In this document: in pieces, positions 9,268 to 16,982 of the stretch
Layout: each line of letters starts with the position of its first letter
How positions within the stretch are numbered: position 1 is the first letter of the stretch
Source: Massilia sp. WG5
GTDB taxonomy: Bacteria; Pseudomonadota; Gammaproteobacteria; Burkholderiales; Burkholderiaceae_D
Assembly: GCF_001412595.2 (NCBI RefSeq)
Contig: NZ_CP012640.2
Coordinates: 3,658,001 to 3,722,000 of the forward strand
DNA length: 64,000 nucleotides
Direction of reading: 5' to 3'
Program-made: the position numbers and the translations under genes
The notes under the pieces: model-generated
What the model saw: only the letters and a program-made list of their open reading frames with translations
What the model was told of the DNA's origin: nothing
Databases searched by the model: none

Positions 9268-9294
9268 GTCGTTCCTGCCTGCGCGGGGACGACG
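9268..9294. repeat. degenerate REP-type palindrome
   Basis: The segment reads CGTCG-TTCCTGCCTGCGCGGGGA-CGACG, with CGTCG/CGACG arms around a CCTGC..GCGGGG core. It matches the half-unit of the better conserved repeats at 12020-12107, 39144-39172 and 44804-44863, with a few mismatches. It sits 4 bp after the oxidoreductase stop and could act as a transcript 3'-end stabiliser. Confidence 0.55.
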
Positions 9295-9323
9295 TGTACA
9301 TGGCGTCGGTGCTACAGTGAAGC

Positions 9324-10307
9324 ATGAACACCGTGTCCGACACATGCCGTGAACTGCTGGCGCAATCGCGCCACTACGCGCCGCTGTACGGTAACCGGCT
9401 GGCCAACCACCTGCCGATGGCGGTGGTGGCGCTCGACCGGCTCGGCGCCGATGCCGGCATCCTGCGCCGCTTCGCCGCCGGCTATGCCCGCAAGCTGCTG
9501 CCCGGCGCGGCGTCGGGCAGCGCGCTCGATCCGCACGACTACCTGGGCAGCAGTGGCGACTATCCCCGCTTCGTGAATTTCTTCCAGGATCGCATCCGCG
9601 AGGCGGGCTTTGATGCCGTGCTGCATGACTGGGTGCCGGTCCTGATGCCGGGCCTGGCGGCATCCGCCTTCCATGCCCTGATCCGCCTGGCCTATGCGAT
9701 CGAGGGCGGGATCGAGGACGAGATCGCGTGCGCACTGGCCTACTGGGCCGGCGAATATGCGAGCCTGCCGCTGTCGCTGGAACCGTCCGACGGCACCCTG
9801 GAGCAGATCGCCGGGCGCCTGCACGACAGGGTGGCGGAGCATGTGTTCAAACCCGGCATCATCATCGACCGGATGCTCGAGATCGCCTGGGACCCGGCGC
9901 TGGCGGGCGCGGTGCTGCAGCCGGCCGCGCCGCCGCCGCTGTGCGAGATCGCCCGCTTCGCCCTGCAGGCATACGCGCGGCGCGAAGACTTCACCCTGCT
10001 GCACATCGTCACCGGCTGCCACGCCTTTCGCATCGTGCAGCCGTATGCCGGCGACAAGCCGCTGGCGCGGCGCTACCTGTGGCAGGCGGCGCTGGCGGCC
10101 TGGCTGACGGTCGTGATCGGCCGGGGCGACCCGGCGCAGGCCGCTGAGCAGGCCGGCGCCGGCGAAGGCGAGATCATGGCGCGCGCCATCCTGTCCAGCG
10201 ACGACCACGTCATCAAACTCTGCTATTCCGCACTGTGCGAGTACCGGGAATACGGCGACCCGGCCTATTTGCTTGTGGCCGCGCGCAAGCTGGCGCTTGA
10301 TGTGTAG
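9324..10307 (+). CDS. questin oxidase-like (DUF4243) family protein
   Basis: 327 residues. The start NRLANHLPMAVVALDRLGA, the GDYPRFVNFF segment and the C-terminal FTLLHIVTGCHAFRIV are the conserved stretches of the questin-oxidase-like family, which is named after the fungal Baeyer-Villiger enzyme GedK. The bacterial members are uncharacterised and no classical FAD or NADPH motif is visible. No signal peptide. ATG 9324 has no clear Shine-Dalgarno sequence; TACAGT lies 5 nt upstream (9313-9318), so a leaderless transcript is possible. Neighbours give no functional hint. Confidence 0.75.
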   Translation: MNTVSDTCRELLAQSRHYAPLYGNRLANHLPMAVVALDRLGADAGILRRFAAGYARKLLPGAASGSALDPHDYLGSSGDYPRFVNFFQDRIREAGFDAVLHDWVPVLMPGLAASAFHALIRLAYAIEGGIEDEIACALAYWAGEYASLPLSLEPSDGTLEQIAGRLHDRVAEHVFKPGIIIDRMLEIAWDPALAGAVLQPAAPPPLCEIARFALQAYARREDFTLLHIVTGCHAFRIVQPYAGDKPLARRYLWQAALAAWLTVVIGRGDPAQAAEQAGAGEGEIMARAILSSDDHVIKLCYSALCEYREYGDPAYLLVAARKLALDV

Positions 10308-10357
10308 TTGAGGTTTGGCGCACACCGCTGTCGCATCCTCCCAACTGTTACAGTTGT

Positions 10358-10388
10358 TTGCAATCGGGAAGACGGGCGCGTCTATAAT
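10358..10388 (+). promoter_or_regulatory. promoter of the S41 protease, probably leaderless
   Basis: A perfect -10 TATAAT at 10383-10388 lies 7 nt before the chosen ATG. TTGCAA at 10358-10363 could be the -35 (19 bp spacer, longer than ideal). Transcription would start at or next to the ATG. Confidence 0.6.
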
Positions 10389-10395
10389 CAGGCGC

Positions 10396-11997
10396 ATGAG
10401 CTCGCGATATGTCCCTTCCGGCCGCCTGGCCGTTCTGTCCCAGATTGCCGCGTCTGCCTGTGCGGCTCTGGTCCTGCTGGCCGGCTGCGGCGGCGGTGGC
10501 GGCGGCGGTTCGTCCGCCAGCGCCGGTACGCCGGTCGGCGACAGCCCGACGCCGGTCACGCCCGCCGACCCGGGCACGCCGACTACCCCGACCACGCCAG
10601 GCGCCCCCGCGGATCCGATCCCGACCGACTTCATGAGCTACGCGAACCTGTGCGCCGCGCCGCGCACGGGCGTGGACGCCCAGGGCTACGGCTTCCCGGA
10701 CCGCCAGGGCACGCTGCAGGACGAAATGAAGTTCCTGCGCGGCTGGGCCGACCGCTATTACCTGTGGTACGACGAGATCCCGACCACGGTGCGGATGGCC
10801 GACTACACGAACACGCTGGATTATTTCGCGGCGCTCAAGACGCCCGCGCTGACGGCCGCCGGCAAGCCGAAGGACCGTTTCCACTTTACCTATACGACGG
10901 CCGAGTGGGACGCGCTGAGCCGGGCCGGCGAGGAAGTCGGTTATGGCCTGACCTGGTCGCGCAATTCCGCCACCGCGCCGCGCACCTGGCTGGTTTCCAT
11001 TGTCGAGCCCGGCTCGCCGGCGGCGAAGGCCGGCCTGCAGCGCGGCGACATGCTGACTGCGGTCGACGGCCTCGACTTCGTCAACACCACCGGCAGCGCC
11101 GGCGTCGACGCGCTGAATGCCGGCCTGTTCCCGGACAATGCGGGTGAAACGCACCGCCTGACGATCCAGCGCGCCGGCAGCAAATTCGATGTGACGCTGG
11201 TCTCGCAAGTGGTCGCCAGCGATTCCGTGAAGAACACCAAGGTGATCGACACCCCGACCGGCAAGGTCGGCTATCTCACCTTCGACGACCACAATGCGGT
11301 GGCCGAGAAACAGCTGATCGACGCCTTCAACCTGTTCAAGAGCCAGGGCGTGAGCGACCTGGTGCTGGACATGCGCTACAACGGCGGCGGCCTGCTGTAC
11401 ATCGCCAGCGAACTGGCCTACATGGTCGCGGGTCCGAGCTCGGCCGGCGAGACCTTCGAGCGCCCGGTCTACAACAACAAGACGGCGCCGGACGCGCCGA
11501 TCCCCTTCCGCAACACGGCCTACGGCTTCACGTCGCCGAATCCGGTCCCGGCCGGCATGGCGCTGCCCTACCTGGGCCTGAAGCGCGTGACCGTGCTGAC
11601 CACCGCCGGCACCTGCTCGGCCAGCGAAGCCGTGATCAACGGCCTGCGCGGCGTCGACGTCGAAGTGGACATCATCGGCGGCCAGACTTGCGGCAAGCCC
11701 TACGGCTTCACCCCGGTCGACAACTGCGGCACGACCTATTTCTCGATCGAGTTCCAGGGCGTGAACGCGAAGGGCTTCGGCGATTTCGCGGACGGCTTCG
11801 CGCCGACCTGCACCGTGGCCGACGACCTGAACCACGCGCTCGGCGATCCGGCCGAGAACGTGCTGGCCGCGGCGCTGACCTATCGCGCCACGAATGCCTG
11901 CCCGGCCTCCGGCACTGCCCGCGCGAGCGCCGCACAGATGCAGCTGGTGCGGCCGCAGATCAAGGAGATTTCGATTTATCCGCCAAGGCAGCGTTAG
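10396..11997 (+). CDS. S41 family C-terminal-processing-type peptidase, lipoprotein
   Basis: 533 residues from ATG 10396. The frame extends upstream to a TTG at 10315, but that would start before the TATAAT promoter and spoil the signal peptide. The N-terminus is a lipoprotein signal with lipobox LAGC; the Cys is followed by seven glycines and a Pro/Thr-rich linker to about residue 75. A PDZ domain contains SPAAKAGLQRGD (about 215). The S41 core has YLTFDDH, LVLDMRYNGGG and the nucleophile region TAGTCSASEAVINGL. The mature protease probably sits in the outer membrane facing the periplasm or outside and cleaves exported proteins; target unknown. It is followed by a REPIN rather than a standard terminator. 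Confidence 0.9.
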   Translation: MSSRYVPSGRLAVLSQIAASACAALVLLAGCGGGGGGGSSASAGTPVGDSPTPVTPADPGTPTTPTTPGAPADPIPTDFMSYANLCAAPRTGVDAQGYGFPDRQGTLQDEMKFLRGWADRYYLWYDEIPTTVRMADYTNTLDYFAALKTPALTAAGKPKDRFHFTYTTAEWDALSRAGEEVGYGLTWSRNSATAPRTWLVSIVEPGSPAAKAGLQRGDMLTAVDGLDFVNTTGSAGVDALNAGLFPDNAGETHRLTIQRAGSKFDVTLVSQVVASDSVKNTKVIDTPTGKVGYLTFDDHNAVAEKQLIDAFNLFKSQGVSDLVLDMRYNGGGLLYIASELAYMVAGPSSAGETFERPVYNNKTAPDAPIPFRNTAYGFTSPNPVPAGMALPYLGLKRVTVLTTAGTCSASEAVINGLRGVDVEVDIIGGQTCGKPYGFTPVDNCGTTYFSIEFQGVNAKGFGDFADGFAPTCTVADDLNHALGDPAENVLAAALTYRATNACPASGTARASAAQMQLVRPQIKEISIYPPRQR

Positions 11998-12019
11998 CAG
12001 CCCGTCGCCCCGCGTACAC

Positions 12020-12107
12020 CGTCGCCCCCGCGCAGGCGGGGGCCCAAGCTCTGCTTGAGTTACCGAAGCGCATGCCAACTTGGATTCCCGCCTCCGCGGG
12101 AACGACG
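12020..12107. repeat. REPIN: two REP palindromes in inverted orientation
   Basis: The left unit (12020-12048) starts CGTCGCCCCCGCG and ends CCCAAG; the right unit (12079-12107) is its near reverse complement, ending GGGAACGACG. Each folds as a hairpin: CCCCCGC/GCGGGGG and TTCCCGC/GCGGGAA. About 30 bp of unrelated sequence separates them. The same element recurs at 44804-44863, as a single unit at 39144-39172, and degenerate at 9268-9294. A -10 TATAAT for the next gene begins 10 bp after it (12118-12123). Confidence 0.85.
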
Positions 12108-12162
12108 AGTTAACGTCTATAATTTCCGGATTGAATTTTTCCCAACTCTGCCGGAGCCATAG

Positions 12163-13923
12163 ATGATCCGTTCTGCGTTACTGCTGGCCATGCTGGCTGC
12201 CCTTCCTCTTGCGCAGGCCGCGCCCGACCTGGTCACCGTGTCGGAACGTTCCGGCTTCACGGCCACCGGCCGCTACGACGAAGTCATCCAGCTGTGCGGG
12301 GCGTACCAGCAGGCGTATCCGAAGCAGGTGAAGTGCTTCCAGTTCGGCGTCAGCCCGGAAGGCCGGCCGATGATGGCGCTGGCCGTGACCGCGACCGGCG
12401 CCTTCACGCCCGAGGCCGCGCGCAAGAAGAACCTGCCGGTGACCCTGATCCAGGGCGGCATCCACGCCGGCGAGATCGACGGCAAGGACGCCGGCTTCCT
12501 GGCGCTGCGCGAGATGCTGGAAAACCGCATCGCCCAAGGCGCGCTCGATCGACAGGTGTTGATCTTCGTGCCGGTGTTTAACGTCGACGGCCACGAGCGC
12601 TTCGCCAAATGGAACCGTCCGAACCAGCGCGGCCCGGTCGAGATGGGCTGGCGCACCACCGCCCAGAACTTCAACCTGAACCGCGACTACATGAAGGCCG
12701 ACGCGCCCGAGATGCAGGCCATGCTGGCCCTGGTGAATGCTTGGGATCCGCTGACCTACGTCGATCTGCACGTCACCGACGGCGCCATGTTCCAGCACGA
12801 TGTCTCGATCCAGGTCGAGCCGGTCTACTCCGGCGACATGGCATTCCGCAAGGCCGGCCTGGCGCTGCGCACCAATGTCATCGCCGACATCACGAAAGAA
12901 GGCTCCTCGCCGCAGTCCTATTACATGTCGTTCGTGGAAAACGACAACCCCGCCTCGGGCTTCAGCAACACCGTGTACGAGCCGCGCTTTTCGACCAGCT
13001 ATTTCCAGTTGCGCAACCGGATGTCCCTGCTGGTCGAGACCCATTCGTGGAAGGATTACGCGACCCGCGTGCGGATCACCCACAACACCATCGTCTCGAT
13101 CATGAACCAGGTCGCCGCGCATGGCAAAGAGTGGCGGCAGCTGGCCTTCGATGCCGATGCGCGCGCCACCCGCATCGCCGGCCAGCCGGTGGCATTGACG
13201 TACAAAACCACCGACAAGACCACGATGGTCGACTTCCAGGGCTATGCCTATACCCGCACCATGTCCGACGTGTCCGGCATGATGATGACGCATTACGACG
13301 AGAGCAAGCCGCAGGTCTGGCACGTGCCGCTGCGCGAAGAGGTGGTCGACGACCTGCAGGTGAAGGCGCCGGGCGCCGGTTACGTGGTGCCGGCGGCCTG
13401 GGCGCAGATGGTCGCGACCAAGCTGGTCCAGCACGGCATCGCTTTTCGCACGCTGGACAAGGCGCTCGCCCAGGCCCGGCTCGAAACCTTCCGCGCCGAC
13501 AAGGCGAGTTTTGCCGCCACTTCCTTCGAATCGCACCAGCGCCTGAAAGTCGAGGGCGCGTGGCGGCAGGAGCCGCGTGCGGTCGGCAAGGGCGCGCTGT
13601 TCGTGCCCATCGCCCAGCCCAAGGCGCGCCTGGTGATGGCCCTGTTCGAGCCGCAGGCGCCGGATTCGCTGCTGGCATGGGGCGAATTCAACAACGCCTT
13701 CGAGCGCAAGGAATACATGGAAGAGTACGTGGCCGAGGACGTCGCGCGCGAGCAGATGGCGAAGGATCCGGCGCTGGCCGCGGAATTCCGCCGCAAGCTC
13801 GAGACGGACGCCGCCTTCGCGAAGAATCCGCATGCGCGCCTGGAATTCTTCGCGCGCCGCCATCCGTCCTGGGACGAACGCCTGAACCTGTATCCGGTGA
13901 TGCGCAGCGATATCGCTCTCTGA
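12163..13923 (+). CDS. M14 family zinc carboxypeptidase, exported
   Basis: 586 residues with a Sec signal peptide (MIRSALLLAMLAALPLAQA). The zinc site is readable: His and Glu in GGIHAGEIDGKD, then the distal His in YVDLHVTDGAMFQHD. NLNRDYMKADAPE matches the substrate-carboxylate/arginine region of M14 enzymes. RLVMALFEP and the acidic C-terminal region are typical of the long bacterial M14 proteins found beside other secreted peptidases. It likely removes C-terminal residues from peptides in the periplasm or outside. TATAAT at 12118-12123 provides a promoter; SD CCGGAG lies 6-11 nt before the ATG. Confidence 0.88.
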   Translation: MIRSALLLAMLAALPLAQAAPDLVTVSERSGFTATGRYDEVIQLCGAYQQAYPKQVKCFQFGVSPEGRPMMALAVTATGAFTPEAARKKNLPVTLIQGGIHAGEIDGKDAGFLALREMLENRIAQGALDRQVLIFVPVFNVDGHERFAKWNRPNQRGPVEMGWRTTAQNFNLNRDYMKADAPEMQAMLALVNAWDPLTYVDLHVTDGAMFQHDVSIQVEPVYSGDMAFRKAGLALRTNVIADITKEGSSPQSYYMSFVENDNPASGFSNTVYEPRFSTSYFQLRNRMSLLVETHSWKDYATRVRITHNTIVSIMNQVAAHGKEWRQLAFDADARATRIAGQPVALTYKTTDKTTMVDFQGYAYTRTMSDVSGMMMTHYDESKPQVWHVPLREEVVDDLQVKAPGAGYVVPAAWAQMVATKLVQHGIAFRTLDKALAQARLETFRADKASFAATSFESHQRLKVEGAWRQEPRAVGKGALFVPIAQPKARLVMALFEPQAPDSLLAWGEFNNAFERKEYMEEYVAEDVAREQMAKDPALAAEFRRKLETDAAFAKNPHARLEFFARRHPSWDERLNLYPVMRSDIAL

Positions 13924-14084
13924 TTCCGCGCAAAGCCCGGCCATTCCGCTGCAACCGCGGCCGGCGCGGCCGCTCTGATCAAGTATTGACGAGCGGCCGA
14001 TGCGGGAGCAACGATGGATGATTATCCGAAACAGCAGCGGAAGCAACAGCAGCAGGGCGGGGTGCACTGGCGGGAGCGATGCTC

Positions 14085-14951
14085 ATGATGCCGCGGGCCA
14101 GCTGTTCCATCGTCTGTTACCGCAGCCGGCGCGAGCAGCTCGAGCGCCTGCTGGCCAGCGTCACCACCGCCAGGCCGGACCTCCTCGTGTACCTGGTCGA
14201 TAACTCCCCCGACGATGCGCTGCGCGCGCTGGCCGAACGCGTCGGCGCGTGCTACCGCCACCAGCCCGACAATCCCGGCTACGCCCGCGCCCACAACCTG
14301 GCGCTGCGCGAGGCCATTGCCGCCGGCAGCATCTACCATTTCGTGCTGCACGCCGACATCCAGATCCCCCTCGACGCCATCGGCAAGCTGCTCGCCTACA
14401 TGGAGCAGCATCCCGACATCGGCCTGCTGGCGCCGCGCGTGCATTATCCAGATGGCCGCCTGCAGCCGCTGTGCAAGCTGCTGCCGCATCCGCTCGAACT
14501 GCTGGTGCGGCGCTTCTTTCCGCTGCTGCACCGGTCCAGCGGCCGGCTGGCGCGCTACGAACTGCATGGCAGCGGCTATACCCGGGTGATGGACGTGCCC
14601 GCGCTGTCCGGCTGCTTCCTGCTGATGCGGCTCGAGGCGGTGCGGCGCGCCGGCCTGTTCGACGAGCGTTTCTTCCTGTATTTCGGGGATGTCGACCTGT
14701 CGCGCCGGGTCGGCCGCATCGCGCGCACGGTGTTCGTGCCGCATGTGGCGGTGGTGCACGACTACGGGAGGGGGTCTTACCGCGACTGGCGGCTGCTGGG
14801 GCACCACCTGGTCTCGGCGGCGCGCTACTTCAACAAATGGGGCTGGCTGCGTGACGAGGAACGGGCCCGGATCAATGCCCGGGCCCTGTGCGCTCAGCAG
14901 TTCTCGAGGGGACGGCGGGCGTACCAGCCGAACACCAGGATCAGCAGGTAG
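14085..14951 (+). CDS. glycosyltransferase family 2 (rhamnosyltransferase-like)
   Basis: 288 residues from ATG 14085 (GGGAG at 14072-14076 is 8 nt upstream); in-frame ATGs at 14079 and 14088 are alternatives. SIVCYRSRREQLERLL opens a GT-A fold; VYLVDNSPDD, NPGYARAHNLAL and FVLHADIQIPLDAI form the nucleotide-sugar and metal-binding (DxD-like HADI) region; GCFLLMRLEAVRRAGLFDERFFLYFGDVDLSRRV is the acceptor/catalytic segment of WbbL-like enzymes. It probably adds a deoxysugar to a surface polysaccharide or lipid-linked acceptor at the cytoplasmic membrane. The last 58 bp overlap the convergent transporter gene. No other polysaccharide genes are adjacent. Confidence 0.87.
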   Translation: MMPRASCSIVCYRSRREQLERLLASVTTARPDLLVYLVDNSPDDALRALAERVGACYRHQPDNPGYARAHNLALREAIAAGSIYHFVLHADIQIPLDAIGKLLAYMEQHPDIGLLAPRVHYPDGRLQPLCKLLPHPLELLVRRFFPLLHRSSGRLARYELHGSGYTRVMDVPALSGCFLLMRLEAVRRAGLFDERFFLYFGDVDLSRRVGRIARTVFVPHVAVVHDYGRGSYRDWRLLGHHLVSAARYFNKWGWLRDEERARINARALCAQQFSRGRRAYQPNTRISR

Positions 14952-16189
14952 CAGATCGCGGGTACGGCCAGCGACAGGCGCAGGCTGGACATGTCGGCGG
15001 TGAAACCGGTAATCAGCGGCACGATGGCGCCGCCGACGATGGCCATGCAGATCAGGCCCGAGCCTTCGGCGGTGCGCTCGCCCAGGCCTTCCGAGGCCAG
15101 CGTGAAGATGGTCGGGAACATGATCGAATTGACCAGGCCGATGGCCAGCAGGGACCAGCCCGACACGGCGCCGGTGCTGTTGGCCGACACCAGCAGCAGC
15201 GCGGCGGCCAGGCCGCCGGCCACCGCCAGCACCTTGCCCGGCGAGCAGATGCGCAGCACGTAGGCGCCCAGGAAGCGGCCGACCATGGCGCCGCCCCAGT
15301 ACAGCGGCACGTGCTTGCCGGCCGCCTCGGCGCCCAGGCCCAGCACGTCGAACTGCATCAGGTAGTTGACGATCAGCGAGCCGACCGCCACTTCGGCGCC
15401 GACGTACAGGAAGATGCACAGCGTGCCGAAGGCGAAGCGCGGGCGCTGCAGCAGGCCGAAGGCGTTCAGGATGCTGCCGGCCGGGCTGGTGTGCTCGACC
15501 AGCTTCTTGCGGTTCATCCAGACCATGGCGGCGACGATGGCCAGCGCGATCGCCAGTCCGATATAGGTATGCACGACCACCTGGCTTTCGGCCGCGCGGT
15601 AGGCGGCCAGCTGCACCGCCGACAGGGTGGCCTGGTCGACCTTGGCCAGCGAGCCGAGGATCAGGATCGCGCCGACGTAGGGGAAGACGGTGGTGCCGAG
15701 CGAGTTGAAGGCCTGGGCGAAGGTCAGGCGGCTGCTCGCGGTCTGCGGTGCGCCCAGCATCGAGATCAGCGGGTTGGCCACCACCTGCACGATGGTGATG
15801 CCGGCCGCCAGCACGAACAGGGCCAGCAGGAAGGCGCCGAACAGGCTGGACGAGGCCGCCGGGATGAACAGCAGGCAGCCCGCGGTCATGGTCAGCAGGC
15901 CGACCACGGCGGTGCGCATATAACCGATGCGGCGCACGATCGCGGCCGCCGGCAGCGAGACGATGAAGTAGGCGGCGAAGAAGGCCGACTGCACCAGCAT
16001 CGCCTGGGCATAGCTGAGGGTGAACAAGTCCTTCAGCTTGGGAATGATGACGTCGTTCAGGCTGGTGATGCCGCCGAAGGTGAAGAACAGGGCGAACACG
16101 AAGACGCGCAGGCTGGCGAGGTTCGCACCGCCGTTGGCGCTGTGGGAGGCGTCGCTTTGCGCAGCGCCGGCAGGGTGGCCGATTTGCAT
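14894..16189 (-). CDS. FucP/GluP-type sugar MFS transporter
   Basis: 431 residues, minus strand, with about 12 predicted hydrophobic segments. FTFGGITSLNDVIIPKLK in the first helix, QVVANPLISMLG and RLTFAQAFNSLGTTVFP are signature stretches of the fucose/galactose/N-acetylglucosamine proton symporters (FHS family). The substrate cannot be assigned; no catabolic genes adjoin it. The 3' end overlaps the end of the convergent glycosyltransferase gene. A 5-5-5 inverted repeat upstream (16266-16280) may be its operator. Confidence 0.9.
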   Translation of the reverse strand: MQIGHPAGAAQSDASHSANGGANLASLRVFVFALFFTFGGITSLNDVIIPKLKDLFTLSYAQAMLVQSAFFAAYFIVSLPAAAIVRRIGYMRTAVVGLLTMTAGCLLFIPAASSSLFGAFLLALFVLAAGITIVQVVANPLISMLGAPQTASSRLTFAQAFNSLGTTVFPYVGAILILGSLAKVDQATLSAVQLAAYRAAESQVVVHTYIGLAIALAIVAAMVWMNRKKLVEHTSPAGSILNAFGLLQRPRFAFGTLCIFLYVGAEVAVGSLIVNYLMQFDVLGLGAEAAGKHVPLYWGGAMVGRFLGAYVLRICSPGKVLAVAGGLAAALLLVSANSTGAVSGWSLLAIGLVNSIMFPTIFTLASEGLGERTAEGSGLICMAIVGGAIVPLITGFTADMSSLRLSLAVPAICYLLILVFGWYARRPLENC

Positions 16190-16265
16190 AGAAAAGTCCA
16201 GGTGGGTTGATGCGGGCAGTCCGGCGGATTGGCTGCCGGGCTGAAGTAGGAATATTACATGGCTT

Positions 16266-16280
16266 CGTATAAAAAATACG
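16266..16280. promoter_or_regulatory. inverted repeat upstream of the sugar transporter
   Basis: CGTAT-AAAAA-ATACG is a perfect inverted repeat in the AT-rich gap between the transporter (minus) and the small plus-strand gene at 16358. It lies 77 bp from the transporter start, in the right zone for an operator, but no regulator gene is adjacent. Confidence 0.35.
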
Positions 16281-16357
16281 TATAACCAAATAAAAGCTGC
16301 ATGTTTCCTTCATGCATTCTTCATGCTAGTCTAGCCGCCCGACGATTGGAGGATGAG

Positions 16358-16588
16358 ATGTTGTTGCTGGAAGACCCTGGCCTCATGAATAAGCAAGCGC
16401 TGCTCCAGCTTCTCGATCGTATGAAGCCACCGGCCTCGGACGCCTTGTCCGACGAGGAATTCGACGCCCTCGTGCTCGCTTTCTGCGCTGCCTGCCCCGA
16501 TCCCGTACGGGCAAGATGGCTGCTGCTCGACTGTCTCGCATCGCTGACGGATGAAGAGCTGGTGGATCGCGCATTGGCGGCGAAATAA
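16358..16588 (+). CDS. small acidic hypothetical protein
   Basis: 76 residues, not recognised. ATG 16358 is preferred over upstream in-frame starts because TTGGAGGA (16345-16352 region) lies about 5 nt before it. The protein has no signal peptide or membrane segment; it is Leu/Ala/Asp-rich and helical (ASDALSDEEFDALVLAFC, CLASLTDEELVDRAL) with two DEE(F/L) helices that look like a small helical bundle. Two cysteines. The stop is followed within 3 bp by the operator of the xapX module, so it is not part of that unit. Confidence 0.6.
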   Translation: MLLLEDPGLMNKQALLQLLDRMKPPASDALSDEEFDALVLAFCAACPDPVRARWLLLDCLASLTDEELVDRALAAK

Positions 16589-16590
16589 GA

Positions 16591-16704
16591 TTCGAAAATT
16601 TCGACTTTAAATCAGTAAATTATCCGTTTTTCACCGTCGCTGTCCTCCCGCATACTCGCTCCATCGAATCGGACACACTGTCCTGTTTGCTTCGAAACAT
16701 TCGA
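16591..16704 (+). promoter_or_regulatory. promoter/operator module A (two T-N11-A palindromes) of xapX
   Basis: TTCGAAAATTTCGA (16591-16604) contains the inverted repeat TCGAAA-A-TTTCGA. Then come -35 TTTTCA (16628-16633), a 17 bp spacer, -10 CATACT (16651-16656), and a second inverted repeat in the leader, TCGAA-ACA-TTCGA (16692-16704). The first repeat would lie around -65 relative to the predicted start, the usual LysR-type recognition position, and has the T-N11-A form. The same module, with identical spacing up to -10, precedes the hydrolase at 20138. Confidence 0.7.
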
Positions 16705-16727
16705 CCCTTAACAAGGAGGAGCGAGCT

Positions 16728-16895
16728 ATGTATCTGGTTTCCCTGGGCGCCGGCCTCTTGGCTGGCGTGCTCTACGGCTTGATCGGCGTGCGCTCGCCGG
16801 CCCCGCCCGCCATTGCCCTGATCGGCTTGCTGGGCATGCTGCTTGGTGAACAGGCAGTGCCGCTGGTCAAGCATCTGATTTTCAAGATCCAATAA
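16728..16895 (+). CDS. XapX domain (DUF1427) small membrane protein
   Basis: 55 residues, beginning MYLVSLGAGLLAGVLYGL and containing GVRSPAPPAIALIGLLGM then GEQ, the complete signature of the XapX family. Two hydrophobic helices joined by the Pro-rich RSPAPP turn; a small inner-membrane protein of unknown function, often found beside hydrolases of the isochorismatase type. A strong AAGGAGG (16713-16719) precedes ATG 16728. It has the same promoter module as the hydrolase-amidohydrolase-DUF1275 operon 3.4 kb away, implying common control. The TonB receptor gene between them is on the other strand. Confidence 0.88.
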   Translation: MYLVSLGAGLLAGVLYGLIGVRSPAPPAIALIGLLGMLLGEQAVPLVKHLIFKIQ

Positions 16896-16922
16896 ATCCG
16901 GAGGCCGACGGCCTGATGGCGT

Positions 16923-16957
16923 AAAAAAGCGCCGGCGGGACTGGCCCGGCCGGCGCT
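16923..16957 (-). terminator. intrinsic terminator of the TonB receptor gene
   Basis: A 9 bp stem AGCGCCGGC/GCCGGCGCT with a 12 nt loop is followed, in the minus direction, by six U (A6 at 16923-16928). It lies 26 bp after the receptor stop codon. In the plus direction there is no U tract. Confidence 0.85.
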
Positions 16958-16982
16958 TGCGTCAAGCTGGCGCGGATGCGAA

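Noticed and set aside
12020..12107. REPIN hairpins read as ordinary rho-independent terminators
   Set aside because: No U tract follows, and the same sequence recurs in several unrelated gaps, including inside the rpoBC operon.
16308..16327. Repeated TCATGC in the gap after the transporter promoter as a CRISPR-like or iteron array
   Set aside because: Only two or three copies of a 6-mer with irregular spacing.
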